From Beroe forskalii (Eukaryota; Ctenophora; Nuda; Beroida; Beroidae): a stretch of 64,000 bases of DNA. The position numbers were made by a program, and so were the translations under genes. Below, piece by piece: positions 46,301-58,242 of the stretch. How positions within the stretch are numbered: position 1 is the first letter of the stretch; every line of letters begins with the position of its first letter. Location of the stretch: the NCBI GenBank assembly GCA_011033025.1, contig WFMF01000549.1, positions 46,207 through 110,206 on the forward strand, in the 5' to 3' direction. The notes below the pieces were generated by a model. The model had not been told where the DNA came from and made no database searches. It was given only the letters and a program-made list of their open reading frames with translations.

Positions 46301-46785
46301 GCTGACTGGCCAATGCCGATTGCCAAATGGACCTGTTATAGGTAAGCAAATACGCCGACGATAATAAATTAGAATATTTTTTGAAACCCTACGTGTTTTC
46401 TCGTCAAGACACAGAAACATGTATATATACCCGCGTTGCTTTACATAAAAATATTAATATTAAACCTGCACGTATAACATATAAACGCGGACTTAAACTG
46501 TAAAACTACAACAGATAGCCCTGGTGTTAAATATGTTCAACTTGCTCAGCTACCCAGTGTCCAGTAGCTCTAAATTTAGAAAATATATATGTTTCAACTT
46601 ATTCAGACACCAGAGCTTTCCACATACATTATAATATATTATGATGATACAAATCTGATTTATGCTGCTGTCATCACGTGTCTATATTGCGAGTCTGGGT
46701 ATACATGGTTCAGGCGCCCATAATTGTCTGGGAGGTACGTGTATATAAAATAGACATTGTCACGACATTCATATATTGACATTCA

Positions 46786-46937
46786 ACATGGCAACATACG
46801 TGAATTGTTATGGCAACATACATGAATTGTCATGACAACACATATATGAATTGTGATGAAAACATATATGAATTTTCAGGGCAACATATATGAATTTTCA
46901 AGACAACATATTATAATATGAATTGTCATGGCACGCG
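46786..46937. repeat. 22-25-bp tandem repeat, about six copies
   Basis: TGAATTGTCATGGCAACATA is the core; copies drift (GACAACA, GAAAACA) and shorten. Confidence 0.75.
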
Positions 46938-48272
46938 CACGTTTTCATCGGCTGAAAATACGAGCTGCCAAACAGAGCGTATAATTCACTGATAGAACGC
47001 CCTCCCACGACTCGGACGTTACGAGCACGGCCCCAAAAGTGAGAAGGTATTAATTTATCATAGCTACAACATGCAATTTCCATCAATTCCCATATCAAAC
47101 GTCTTCATAGACAATAAATACGACCACCAAACGTTATGAGACTGGTAAACTGTTATCCAATGGAAAGTAGAAACCTCCAAGTTCAGCGCAGTACAGTTAT
47201 ATTGTCCAGCTCAACTAGATTGTGTCTTGTCAATGATGATATATAATTGCCTCGATAATGAAGATAATTATGATAAGTATATAAATTGAGGCCAGACTTC
47301 ATTGGTGCTCTCAACATACTACCACAGTATATCGCTGTGTTATTTATATTGGAATATACTGAGTTAGAGTATTTAGCAACAATTCATTAGTAGTAATAGT
47401 AGTAACTCGGAGCAATATATAGGGACGATAATATACGACTATAAGATTTAATAGTCCTCAATAGTAAATAGTTACTCATATTAGGGAGATCCCAGCGCGA
47501 GCAAAGGTCTAAGATTGGTACTGCGTTCGAATTAGGACTATAATTCGTTTTTCTGTTCATGAACATCATCAGTGATGATAGGCTGGATCAGAATCTTAGG
47601 ATCAATCAACAACAAGATGGCATCTATCTGTCGAGAAAGATAGGCGGTTTTAAAAAGTCCCTGCCATTTACAATCGCAAACTATGATAATGCCAGAACTC
47701 TCGGCCTCCTCTTATATTGGAGACCTATTATAAACCTGATTCCAAGAGTTAAAGCAGACAGTTATCCCAGTTGAGCGATAGAAATAGTAATACAAGGCAA
47801 GTTTACTATGCATATGGCATATGAGAATTTGGCACACAATTGAATATTCAGATGTAACACGGTGTTCATTACACCATGCCAGTGGAAAGAGTACCTCAGT
47901 ACCCATGCAATAAGAATACTTTCACCACTGGTCGTGGTGCAATCATAAGTGTACTATAATCAGCACTCGGTTCCGTCTCGAGTGATGAGTACGCTAATTG
48001 GAACGAGGAGTCAGTCGAGTGTAAATTTGTGCAACATGACCACTATGGGTCGTTGCAATACTGTATTCCCCATATCCCTTTTTCCTTATCCCTTCGTTAA
48101 CTTGTCACCTATTCCTTATTGTTTTCAAATCATTCTGACAGTCAAGAGAGGTCACCAACACATTTTCTTACAAATCACAATTCAGAAATAGATTTTCCGT
48201 AAATCCAAAACCTCGCAGAACGCAAATTCATTAAACACACGAGAAAAATACCGGAGAACCGACAAGACAAAC

Positions 48273-48406
48273 CTGTTGCACTGGTGTGTTCTAGCGACTC
48301 TGGTGACTTGTTGTTGACGACATGATCCTGTGCCAGCTCCATGAGAACTTCGTGTCGTAAATCAGAGGTGGGTCTCTGGGGTGCTTCCTCTGCCTCCATA
48401 ACCAAT
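48273..48406 (-). CDS. Isolated coding exon, gene unknown
   Basis: Between acceptor CCTCCTAG and donor CAACAG|GTTTGT the minus strand encodes LVMEAEEAPQRPTSDLRHEV, then LMELAQDHVVNNKSPESLEH and TSAT. The sequence is polar and acidic, with no known domain. The exon is 134 nt, entering with one base of a codon and leaving with one. Support is the open frame, good splice sites and the fact that its acceptor edge seeded a minisatellite, as at proven exons nearby. Partner exons are not identified. Confidence 0.5.
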
Positions 48407-48850
48407 CTAGGAGGGAGAGGGGGTTAGGGTGGGATGCCTCTGCCTCCATAACCAATCTAGGAGGGAGAGGGGGTTAGGGTGGGATGCTTCCTCTGCCTCC
48501 ATAACCAATCTAGGAGGAGGGGGTTAGGGTCCGGTGGGGTGCCTCCTCTGCCTCCATAACCAATCTAGGAGAGAGGGGGTTAGGGTGGGATGGCTCCTCT
48601 GCCTCCATAACCAATCTAGGAGGGAGGGGGTGGTCTCTGGGGCTCTGGGGTGCTTCCTCTGCCTTCATTACCAATCTATAAAAAATCAGGGTCAGGGAGG
48701 GAATCAGGGTTAGGCTTGGGTAAAATTCTGAAATGATTCCTCTTTCTTTATAGCCAGTCTAGTAGGGAGGGGGTTGGGATGGGGTGGTCTCTGGGGTGCT
48801 TACTCTTTCTCCATAGCCAATAAAGTAGGGAGGGGGTTAGGATGGAGGTG
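48383..48850 (-). repeat. Minisatellite (about 52 bp) across the acceptor at 48406
   Basis: Six good copies (48383 to about 48680) and two to three diverged ones (to 48850). On the minus strand each has CCCTCCTAG followed by ATTGGTTATGGAGGCAGAGG, the acceptor and first 20 exon bases. Unit length ranges from about 50 to 60 bp. Confidence 0.85.
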
Positions 48851-49969
48851 GGACTCTGATAGGAAATAGGAAGGAAGGAGGGAGTGAGCGATAAAGGTCA
48901 AAGGAAGCCAGGGGTTTGGCGTGAGTCAAGGGTAGTGATCACAAGAGAGAATCGTAGGAATACAAAAATGAGAAGAGTACGTGGAGGAAGCCATTCATTG
49001 ATGGGAATTTGCATGAAATGAATGTCAAAGTTGAAGGATAAGGATTCTATTGATAACGCCCGATAATATCATTCCTATTTCCAAGTAGAACGTTTGTCTA
49101 AAATTAGAATGTGAGCGACGAGTGTGGTCGAAGACTTTTTTGTAGTGATCCTAAATCTGACTCACTTCAGTACTACACACACACTGACATATTGCTATGA
49201 GGTGTAAAGTGGGAATACTATCTGTTATCAAAGGACATATCAGTCAATTTATAAACTGTACCTGATCGTTTTAATAATAAATTCGAAATTCAAAAGTTTG
49301 ACGAAAGCAGCCGAATTTCACGAACAAGTCTTCGTCGGTTGATCTGTAAACACTAGATGCTGTAATTCACCATGATGTTGCAAAGTTTGACGTTTTGAAT
49401 CATCTAACTAATCAACACTCTTATCAGCACTTGAAGATTATTTAAAAAGGTTTATTTAAAATGAAAAAAGGCCTTTTTCTACAGGCTTTCCATGCTGCAT
49501 AATATTATGTTAGGTTACGTTAAAACCACACGATCTTCTGCTTACAGCTCCACTTTGTAAATTTCAATGTTTATTAATGTTTTACTGAACAATATTAAAA
49601 CTTAGGGAAGTTCATAAGGATAAACTTGATAATTTCAATCCACAATGTGAGAATATATTTTATAGAAGCTACTTACGAATCCAAGTCCGATTCGAACATG
49701 ATTTATGCACAGCAGTCGAAGAAAAATCAACAATGATGTTTTATCAGTAAAATTTCAGTCATAGAAAAAGTAACAATATCTAATTTATTTTCATTCAACG
49801 TAAACCCATCGTTTGCAAAGCAGATAAATTAAGAAAATAAGTACGTGAGGATAATTTCTGACATAAGCACTATTTGAGTTCGGCCCAGAATAGGATCATA
49901 TGAACTTAAATCTAATTAAATGACAAGGATTAAATTTATTTTATACGTTCGTAATTTAAAATAATCGTA
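48851..49969. other. AT-rich stretch, no feature recognised
   Basis: No exon, RNA gene or repeat that I can support. The palindrome's left arm begins near its right edge. Confidence 0.4.
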
Positions 49970-50428
49970 TTAAAAACAACTTACTTAGTTATATTTAAGT
50001 TCTGAGTGCAGATCTTATAATGTCTTAAATTTCCAAGATCATTGATAACACTGATCACTTGAAGATCCAGTGACATCAATTCATACTTAGTGTCATTTTC
50101 TACAGAGAAGACTCCTAATAACTGAAATCAAGACTCCAAAATGATACACGATTTGGATTCAGTCGCAATGATTAATATTGGGTTCTTTCCCCTATCTCTT
50201 ATCATTAGAGAAAGAGCCAAGAGGCAGGTTTGAGATCGATGACCAAAGGAACCAACATAACACCACAAAGCTTCCCAAGACGCTTCAAAACCTGAATTAG
50301 AATGTGAAACACAAAACTCCACAATCAAGATTCGTGCAGCCGGCATGGAACTGCAGGATTCAGTCTCAGACTTACTCAGAACACGACTACACGTCTTGAT
50401 AAGTAGAACTAAGGCATCAGATACTATA

Positions 50429-50697
50429 TCTCTTATATAAAGTTGCATTTTCTGTTTTTCCGTACGTCACGCCCCATGGCAACGCGCGCACAATGAGGAA
50501 AATGCACGTGCAGATTATAATTGCGCGCGTTCATTTCTGTTTAATGCGGTTTTGATTTCGGTGCTTCATAACTTTTGATATGATTGGAATTCTTTGATGC
50601 GGTAAAAATATTCAATCAATGGTAGTGTAAGCGAACGAGGTACTGCGTAACGCGCCGAGTGAGCTGTCTTATTTGGCAGGCCCAACGGGCCTGCTAG
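50429..50697 (+). mobile_element. Helitron-like element, short form
   Basis: Begins TCTCTTATATAAAGTTGC and ends with hairpin GCAGGCCCAACGGGCCTGC (8-bp stem, AAC loop) running into CTAG. The mirror arm near 63626 lacks it, which gives an empty site. Confidence 0.75.
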
Positions 50698-51033
50698 TCT
50701 CTCTTATATAAAGTTGCATTTTCTGTTTTTCTGTACGTCACGTTTTTTTGTCCTTTTGTAGACACATTTTGGGGCGCCCATTGCAGTATGGGATATAGGC
50801 GCGCGCGTTGCTATGGTTACACGGTATGTTATGTTCTTTAGCACGCGCGCGTTCCATTTCTCTGTTAAATGCTGTTTTGAGTGTGTTGATCCATAACTTT
50901 TGAACGGATTAGAATGTTTGATGCGGTAAAAAGCATTTGGATTGATTTGAATTGTGGCCGGGTTTGGGTGCGAACGAGGTGCTGCGTAGCAGCGCCGAGT
51001 GAGTTGTGTATTTGCAGGCCCAACGGGCTATAG
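50698..51033 (+). mobile_element. Helitron-like element, short form, degraded 3' end
   Basis: Directly follows the previous copy with the same TCTCTTATATAAAGTTGC start. It contains GGTGCTGCGTAGCAGCGCCG and the half hairpin GCAGGCCCAACGGGC, then CTATAG in place of the usual end. Confidence 0.7.
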
Positions 51034-51732
51034 TCTTAACAATAATTTCGTAAGAGCACGAATAATGTTTGTGCTTCCGCACCGAATTAAATTTGAGCTT
51101 GCCAAGAATTATCAAGAGAAACGAAGGCTAAGCTTGAGCTAAGTCGCGCCGTTGCTATGGGATACAGATATTCTGCATTTGCAGATTATGATCATTTCTA
51201 TGCGAGTGCTTTCCTGATGCGTTGTTGACTGCCGCATTGTAGCGTTTGAAAGAACGGCCTGTTTGTTGTTTTTCATTTCAAATTCAAGATCCGAAGATAG
51301 AGGACGGGTATGACTGGCATCGTGGACTATTTCCCATAGCATTTCTTCATAAATCTTTTTGGCGGACGTCGGTCGATTTAAATTAATGCTGAGTTGATGG
51401 TAACGGAAAAATGTGAATTTAGAGCAATTTAAGATTGGAAATAGAAAAACAAATTGAATCTAATTTAGCACGTATTCAACATTGCGATTTTGGAAGACAG
51501 CTCTTGGCGTAAATCAATGCTTTAATTCAACGGTCAGTTTGAATACGATACTCAGTTTTAATTTTAAGATCATACATTCATACAATAGTAAGTTATAATA
51601 ATCAAAACTTGCCCGGTCCACTTCATTACTAAAAGTAACCAAAGAATAATGGCAAATTTGCTCCTTTATAAACTTTTTGAGAGCTTATTATTTGGTCCTG
51701 TATTATCTTGCAGGCCCAACGGGCTTTTCTAG
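51034..51732 (+). mobile_element. Helitron-like element, long form
   Basis: Same family as 21682-22356, in opposite orientation. Ends GCAGGCCCAACGGGCTTTTCTAG. The order short-short-long matches the array in IDH3A intron 1. There are no rep/helicase ORFs, so it is non-autonomous. Confidence 0.65.
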
Positions 51733-51834
51733 TCTATATATAAAGTACAACTATGGTTTATCTGATACCATTCCTACTTTTCAATACCGTCTTAACTAGC
51801 ACAAGATATCAGATTCTATATCTCTTCCTCTTGC

Positions 51835-52066
51835 CTTCAGGGAAAGAAACATGTCCAACTGCACCTCTTAGTAACTACAGCTAAGGTGCTGTATCCCTAC
51901 TATCTTCAGAGAAAGAGGTATGTCCTAGTGCACGTCTTAGTAACTACAGCTAAGGTGCCGTATCCCTACCTCTTATCGTCAGGGAAGGTAACATCAGTAA
52001 CCCGGGCTGTATCCCTACCTCTTATCATCAGGGAAGGTAACATCAGTGACCCGGGCCTGCACTCCA
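51835..52066 (-). repeat. Tandem duplications across the donor at 52019
   Basis: The block CGGGTCACTGATGTTACC, TTCCCTGATGATAAGAG, GTAGGGATAC (minus strand; exon end then donor) is repeated at about 51958-52005. Two more diverged copies lie further into the intron. The mirror exon at 63309 keeps fewer copies. Confidence 0.75.
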
Positions 52067-52152
52067 TTCTGATCCGTCCTGTCCCCTCCCACCGTCTCCA
52101 TGGGAACGGATTCTGTGCCCGCCGTAGTGTTAGATATCGTCACCCCGTTCAT
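52019..52152 (-). CDS. First coding exon of an unknown gene, left palindrome arm
   Basis: The ATG at 52152 opens MNGVTISNTTAGTESVPM, then ETVGGDRTDQNGVQARVT and DVTFPDDK, ending at donor AAGAG|GTAGGG. The mirror arm has the same exon, and the stretch from METVGG to the donor is identical in DNA while flanking sequence differs, which supports coding selection. It is polar, with no signal peptide, and the family is not recognised. Later exons are not identified. Confidence 0.55.
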
Positions 52153-55100
52153 CTCATAGCATGTTGCTGTGTGGCCGGGGACGGTTAAAAATGTTGTCTC
52201 GAAACAGTTTGAACTTTGGACGGAAAACTGATATTTTGCTTTCGGATAAAGAAAATGGGAGTAAGAACTAAGACAAAAGTGTAAGTAGTGAACACGGATA
52301 ATTTTATAATAGAAGCATAGTAAGAAATATCGGATGAGAAAATTGGATGCCGATCATACGAAGGTATATACATTCTCCTATAACCGACAAAATCGGTATT
52401 CGGGAAGGGGCGGAGTTGTCAGCTTATCCTAAATTAATTCAAAACATAGCTGGAATCTGTATAAGTATAGAAATCTTATACTGTAGTGCCAAGAGGCATC
52501 ACAACAGAAAGCAATCATCACGCGATAATCAGGAGGAATGATACGAGTACAGTGTAGAAAATTCAGAGAACAAAAGAAAATCTTAAAGTATTATACTTCT
52601 AAATTTATTGATATATCAAAAGAGCCAGATCGTGACAAATGTTTGTTATTTAAAAATAAGTAAAAACCTCATACAGAAGTACAAATTTGGCGTGCTAGAC
52701 CAATTGTTGATAGTCAAGCAATGCTATATAATGTTAGATCGGCAATATGCTTATTCATGAGTCATAAAATAATTACGAAAATTAAAAGTTTGCAGAGGCA
52801 ATGATGCACTTGATGTGGTTGTAAACACAATTGATGCAGTAGAAAGCTATGAAAGTTGGAACCACAACAAGAAATAACAAAATTTACGAAATTGCAAGTC
52901 ACAACGTTGTGTTTTACAACAATTCGAGGAATTCTGGCAAGTGGCTTGGATTTCCCTAAGTACAAACAAAAGACGATCTGACGTTCTCATCTCATCCCTG
53001 GCAAACGATCTAAGTACATCAGCAAGGTGGGCTGTGGGGGGTTGTATTCTATGGACTATAATTTACTACTATAGGTATAGACCCGTGAGTTTGATTAGCT
53101 CTGCTGGGGGTCGGGGTGTACTTTGTGCGGCAGATTTGATCAGTTTAATGAAAATTGTGATGAGAGGGTACTGATGTACCACGATGGTTTCAGGGTGGCC
53201 TTGCGGGTTGTTTAAAATATTTGGTCGATCTTAGGTTAGGTGTTTTGGGATTACAGATGAAAAAGGGAGGGAAATTATTAGCCGGGTTTAAAAATCAAAA
53301 CGCGATTCAGCTTGAAAATGGGGTATCAATAAGAACGACAAAATTGTTGCTCTGTCCGAGCTGACTGCTAGACTGCTAAGTGTGCTTACAGAGTTACTGG
53401 CTACTGCTAAACGTGATTGTATCTAAAACACTCATGAACGACAACAAAAACAAACATGAGTGAATAAAAACAAAAGACAGCAAGAAAAACGCACTAAAAC
53501 ACATATTAAAGTATTAAATGCTGGCAATCATTTGAGTACATATTAGATTATTCGGAATGTTCGAGCATGACAATTGTTTTGTAACATCAATATTGTCCCC
53601 ATGTGTATATGTCTCGAGCGAATTAAACGACCAAGATCACGTGACTATCTGCTGCTCACACTGTACATCTGGCGTTTAACGTCATCAGTTTAACATTTTA
53701 ACGTGTGAAATGAAAGCGTCGCAAACAACGCTCACTTTGACACAGTAAGGCGACGACACATCACATCAGGGGATGTATTTCACGTGATGTGTCTTTAACA
53801 GCGGAAAATAAAATTAAATCTAATAATATAGACAATGACGTAAGTGACGTCATTATCTGGGTTTAAAATGGTGAAATGATGACGGCAAACTGTCTATCCA
53901 TCGAGCATGGCTCATGGTCCGATCAATGAATACAGCCTTGAAATGACAGTCTATTATTCCAAATAATTTAGCAGCAAATTACTTGGAATTGTATTGCGTA
54001 TTGAAAATAATAATGTGACAGTGTGATTTGATAGCTTGCCAAAATACCAATTTCTGATCATCCAAAATCATGCAGAAGTCCAAACCAGAGTCCAGACATG
54101 AAGATTTCAGAAATATTTCAGTTGGATACATTATTCAAATGTGTATTATATCCCTTTATCATCAAAAACAAAAACAAAAACCCACAAAGTACAATCTACC
54201 GAGAAAGAACAAGGAACCCAGTGGTCATTGGTATAATTTCAGATACCGAAACAATGTACCAATTTCTAGAGAGGAAGGAACTACAATACAACGGTAATGA
54301 TTGAATTAATGAATTAATGGATCCCCGGATACATGTTCCTAATTTTCCATCCATATCCCAGAAATTGATTATATCTATCTTAATTAACTTCAGAGGATAT
54401 GATTGGATTTGCTAATTCATAAAACTTTAAGTGATCAGCTCGAGAGTCAAGATTGATTTTACTGAGCAAGTTTCTGAACATGAAACTTATTTGATACACA
54501 TCTCTATCCCCTATGATGCAGACGAGGGAACAGATTTGAGACGGGGCAAATTATATCATTGAAACAATTGGTGTACCTAGGAAAGTAAGACATGGCCCAA
54601 TGAGTCTTTGGCAATGACCTGGGTATCAGGCAGTTGGTCAGTTCAATCAACGATGGAGAACATGTAAAAGAAATTCCTGTTCTATTATAGTCCATAAGCA
54701 AGAATACCCTTTGAAACTCACTGGAGGAACCTAATTCCAATTAACGTAACTAACATGGAAAATAGCTTGAACTTATGAATATGTGCAAATAATAATATTT
54801 CCTCGCACAGCAGCCAAGTTGTCGGTTGATGAAAAATAATTGAATTCTAGAGTAGTTCAGCCCCAAGAAGCGAATAACGCGATGCTAAATATCGTTGATT
54901 GGATTAGTTTCATTAAGACAACTTGATAAGGTTTATGCAAAAGATCCGATAGGGTATTATAAATGTGATAACTAATTCTCTAATTAAAATGCCGATCTCG
55001 TAAGCCTACGTCCTACTGATGCACGAACGTGGGCGAAATCAGCAACATCAATTAATTGCGATAAACCGCGATAATGACGCTATTGCTATTGATAATAACC

Positions 55101-55309
55101 ACCAAAACATTGTTCACGCTTGCAATACAAACAGTAATCGGGAATAGGTAAACTTGAGAGAAATTCAAGGACAATAAGACCAATTGTAAACGTTATGAAT
55201 AGTGCAACAATACACCAATAAAATGATAATGAGTTAATAAATTATGTGACTGTTGTTTGTTTTAATGGGCAAAATCAAAATTTGTTTTTCGGAAACTATT
55301 ATTTCATCA

Positions 55310-55740
55310 TCCGTCTTTAAAATTTATTTTTTTAAAAATGAAATTTTTTTTTTTAAAAAAACAGAAAAGAAAAATTCTGCATCCGCCCCGGGTCTGCATG
55401 AGATTGATGAGTCAATTTTTTGGTAAAACATCATTTATGGAGGCCAAAAGGGGAACATAAACGTTTTAAACCCAAAAGTTTTAAAACTGCAAAAAATTAA
55501 AACAGGGGTTGTAATTCAAATTTTAATTTTTTTTTGTTTACCAAAATCCCGTTTGGGGCCCAATCCAATTTTAAAATTTTATCGGAAAAAAAACAAATTT
55601 AAAAATTAACCAATTTGGTAAAAGTGAAAAATTTTCCCCCCTGCCTTTAAAAAGATTTTAAAAAAAATAGAACTTTTTGGGAATTTTGTTTTTATAAAAT
55701 TTTTTAAAAAGGGGAAAATGGGAGGTGGCGGGGAAAAAAA
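55310..55740. other. Low-accuracy sequence at the palindrome apex
   Basis: Homopolymer runs (A, T, G and C) are inflated and the left arm tip matches the right arm only loosely (for example GGAAACTATTATTTCATCAT survives intact near 55300). This looks like raw long-read consensus rather than real DNA composition. Confidence 0.6.
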
Positions 55741-58242
55741 TTAAAAAATTATGTTTGCCAAAAATTGAACGTTCTGCATCAATAGCCCTCGTGGCAGTAA
55801 TTTCCTCTTGCATTTGAGATTTTGACACAGCATTTGGTATTACAGTCATGCATGTTCCCTTTAAAACGTATACAATTTCGAGTTTTTAAATAAAATAAAA
55901 TGTACACTAGACCCTGGATGATGGAATAATAGTTTCCTGAATTAAACAACATGCGATTGATATTTAGCCTATTCATGAAACCTATAAACAACAGTTTCAC
56001 CATAATTTATTAACTCATTATCATTTTATTGGTGTATTGTTGCACTATTCATAACGTTTACAATTGGTCTTATTGTCCTTGAATTTCTCTCAAGTTTACC
56101 TATTCCCGATTACTGTTTGTATTGCAAGCGTAAACAATGTTTTGGTGGTCATTATCAATAGCAATAGCGTCATTATCGTGGTTTCTCGCAATTAATTGAT
56201 GTTGCTGATTTCGCCCACGTTCGTGCATCAGTAGGACGTAGGCTTACGAGATCGGCATTTTAATTAGAGAATTAGTTATCACATTTATAATACCCTATCG
56301 GATCTTTTGCATAAACCTTATCAAGTTGCTCCACGAAACTAATCCAATCAACGATATTTAGCATCGCGTTATTCGCTTCTTGGGTTGAACTACTCTAGAA
56401 TTCAATTATTTTTCATCAACCGACAACTTGGCTGCTATGCGAGGAAATATTATTATTTGCACATATTCATAAGTTCAAGCTATTTTCCATGTTAGTTACG
56501 TTAATTGAATTAGGTTCCTCCAGTGAGTTTCTCATGGTATTCTTGCTTATGGACTATAATAGTGAACAGAAATTTCTTTTATACGTTCTCCATCGTTGAT
56601 TGAATCGACCAATCGCCTGATACCCATGGGTCATTGCCAAAGACTCATTGGGCCATGTCTTACTTTCCTAGGTACACCAATTGTTTTCAATGATAACAAT
56701 TTGCCCCGTCAATTTGATTCTCGTCTGCATCATAGGGGATAGAGATGTGTATCAAATAAGTTTTGCCATGTTCAGAAATCCAGCTCAGTAAAATCAATCT
56801 TGACTCTCGAGCTGATTAACGTTTAAGTGAATTTAGCAAATCCAATCATATCCTCTGAAGTTAATTGGAAGATAGATATAATCGAATTTTCTGCGTATTA
56901 TGGATGGGTACCTAGGAACATGTATCCGAGAATCCATTGATTCATTAATGCAATCATTACCGTTGTATTGTAGTTCCTTAACCTCTCCAGAAATTGGTAC
57001 CTACATTGTTTCGGTATCTGAAATTATACCTATGGCCACTGGGTTCCTTGTACTTTCTCAGTAGACGGTAGATTGTACTTTGCAGGTTTTTGTTTTTTGT
57101 TTTTGATGATAAAAGAATATAATGATATATGCTATGTGTTTACTGTTTTTACACAGTTGAATGATGTATCCAACTGAAATATTTCTGATATCTTTATGTC
57201 TAGTTTCGCAGGATTTTGGATGATTAGAAATTGGTATTTTGGCAAGCTATCAAATCACACTGTCACATTATTATTTTCAAGACGCAATACAATTCCAAGT
57301 AATTTGCAGCTAAATTATTTGGAATAATAGACTGTCATTTCAAGGCTGTATTCATTGATCAGAACATGAGATCGATGGATAGACAGTTTGCCGTCATCAT
57401 TTCACCATTTTAAACCCTGATAAGGACGTCACTCTTATCACGTCTATACTACAGATTTAAATTTTATTTTCCGCTACAGTTGACACATCACGTGAAATAC
57501 ACATCCCCTGATGTGATGTGACGGTCGCCTTACGGCACGTGTCGAACAGTGGAGCGTTGCTGGGTGACGTCATTATCACACGTTAAAATGTTAAACTGAT
57601 GACGTTAAAACGCCAGATGTATTCTGCGTGAGCAGCAGATAGTCACGTGATCTTTGGTCGTTTAAATCGCTCGAGACACACACACATGGGACACATTGAT
57701 GTTTACCAACAATTGTCATGCTCGAACATTCCGAATAATCTAATAATAATCTAATATGTACTCAAATGATTGCCAGCATTTGATACTTTATGTGTTTTAG
57801 TGCGTTTTTCTTGCTGTCTTTTGTTTTTATTCACTCATGTTTGTTTTTGTTGTCGTTCATGAGTGTTTTAGATACAATCACGTTTAGCAGCAGCCAGTAA
57901 CTCTGTAAGCACACTTAGCAGTCTAGCAGTCAACTCGGACAGAACAACAATTTTGTCGTTTTTTATTGATACCCCATTTTCAAGCTGAATCGCGTTTGAT
58001 TTTTGAACCCGGCTTATAATTTCCCTCCCTTTTTCATCTGTAATCCCAAAACGCCTTACCTAAGATCGACTACCAAATATTTTAAACAACCTGCAAGGCC
58101 ACCCTGAAACCACCGTGGTACATCAGTACCCTCTCATCACAATTTTCATTAAACTGATCAAATCAGAAGTACAGAGTACATACCGACCCCCTGCGCAGCT
58201 AATCAAACTCACGGGTCTATACCTTATAGTCCATAGAATATA

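Larger units (their letters stand above)
30920..48272. other. 17-kb gene-free region with dispersed motif and minisatellites
   Basis: No exon with convincing homology or codon structure is visible. The content includes repeated copies of a short semi-palindromic motif (listed separately), a 32-bp minisatellite at 39.0-39.7 kb, other small tandem repeats, hairpins at 34272 and 35741, and a (CA)n run near 36973. If the 48.3-kb exon belongs to the membrane-protein gene, this whole stretch would be one intron; phase does not decide. Confidence 0.45.
49970..55430 (+). repeat. Left arm of a giant imperfect palindrome
   Basis: The complement of this arm aligns collinearly with 55760-64000. Matching anchors are 49980-50100 with 63890-64000, 50150-50430 with 63640-63870, 51960-52130 with 63320-63450, 52190-52480 with 63080-63230, 52580-53240 with 58090-59500, and 53300-55260 with 56010-57990. 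By eye, long stretches are about 90-95% identical, with substitutions and indels. This arm alone carries three Helitron-like elements (50429-51732). Confidence 0.9.
32311..57606. repeat. Dispersed semi-palindromic motif of about 43 bp, both orientations
   Basis: The forward form starts (T)GACGTCATTATCA, has a middle GGTTTARAATGG, then GTAAAWTGATGACGTT. Its ends are inverted copies of ACGTCATNATCA. Forward copies: 11831-11870, 17766-17807, 32311-32353, 34446-34482, 34673-34714, 35412-35448, 40811-40850, 41984-42026, 43118-43161, 43848-43889, 44820-44858, 45776-45818, 53844-53885, 57564-57606. Reverse copies: 32532-32573, 34926-34958, 35691-35724, 37335-37376, 43251-43294, 47661-47692, 55047-55081, 57391-57432. 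Several forward copies are followed by a weaker CCGYCTA block. Sequence between copies is not shared. Confidence 0.7.

Noticed and set aside
46085-46420. 111-codon ORF on the minus strand
   Set aside because: No recognisable motif, no conserved context, and no flanking signals; likely chance.
50128-50448. 107-codon minus-strand ORF
   Set aside because: Its first codons are Helitron sequence and the mirror copy at 63.6-63.9 kb is riddled with frame breaks; no family is recognised.
55310-55740. Unusual composition as a novel element
   Set aside because: It aligns loosely to the other arm with homopolymer errors, so poor consensus explains it better.
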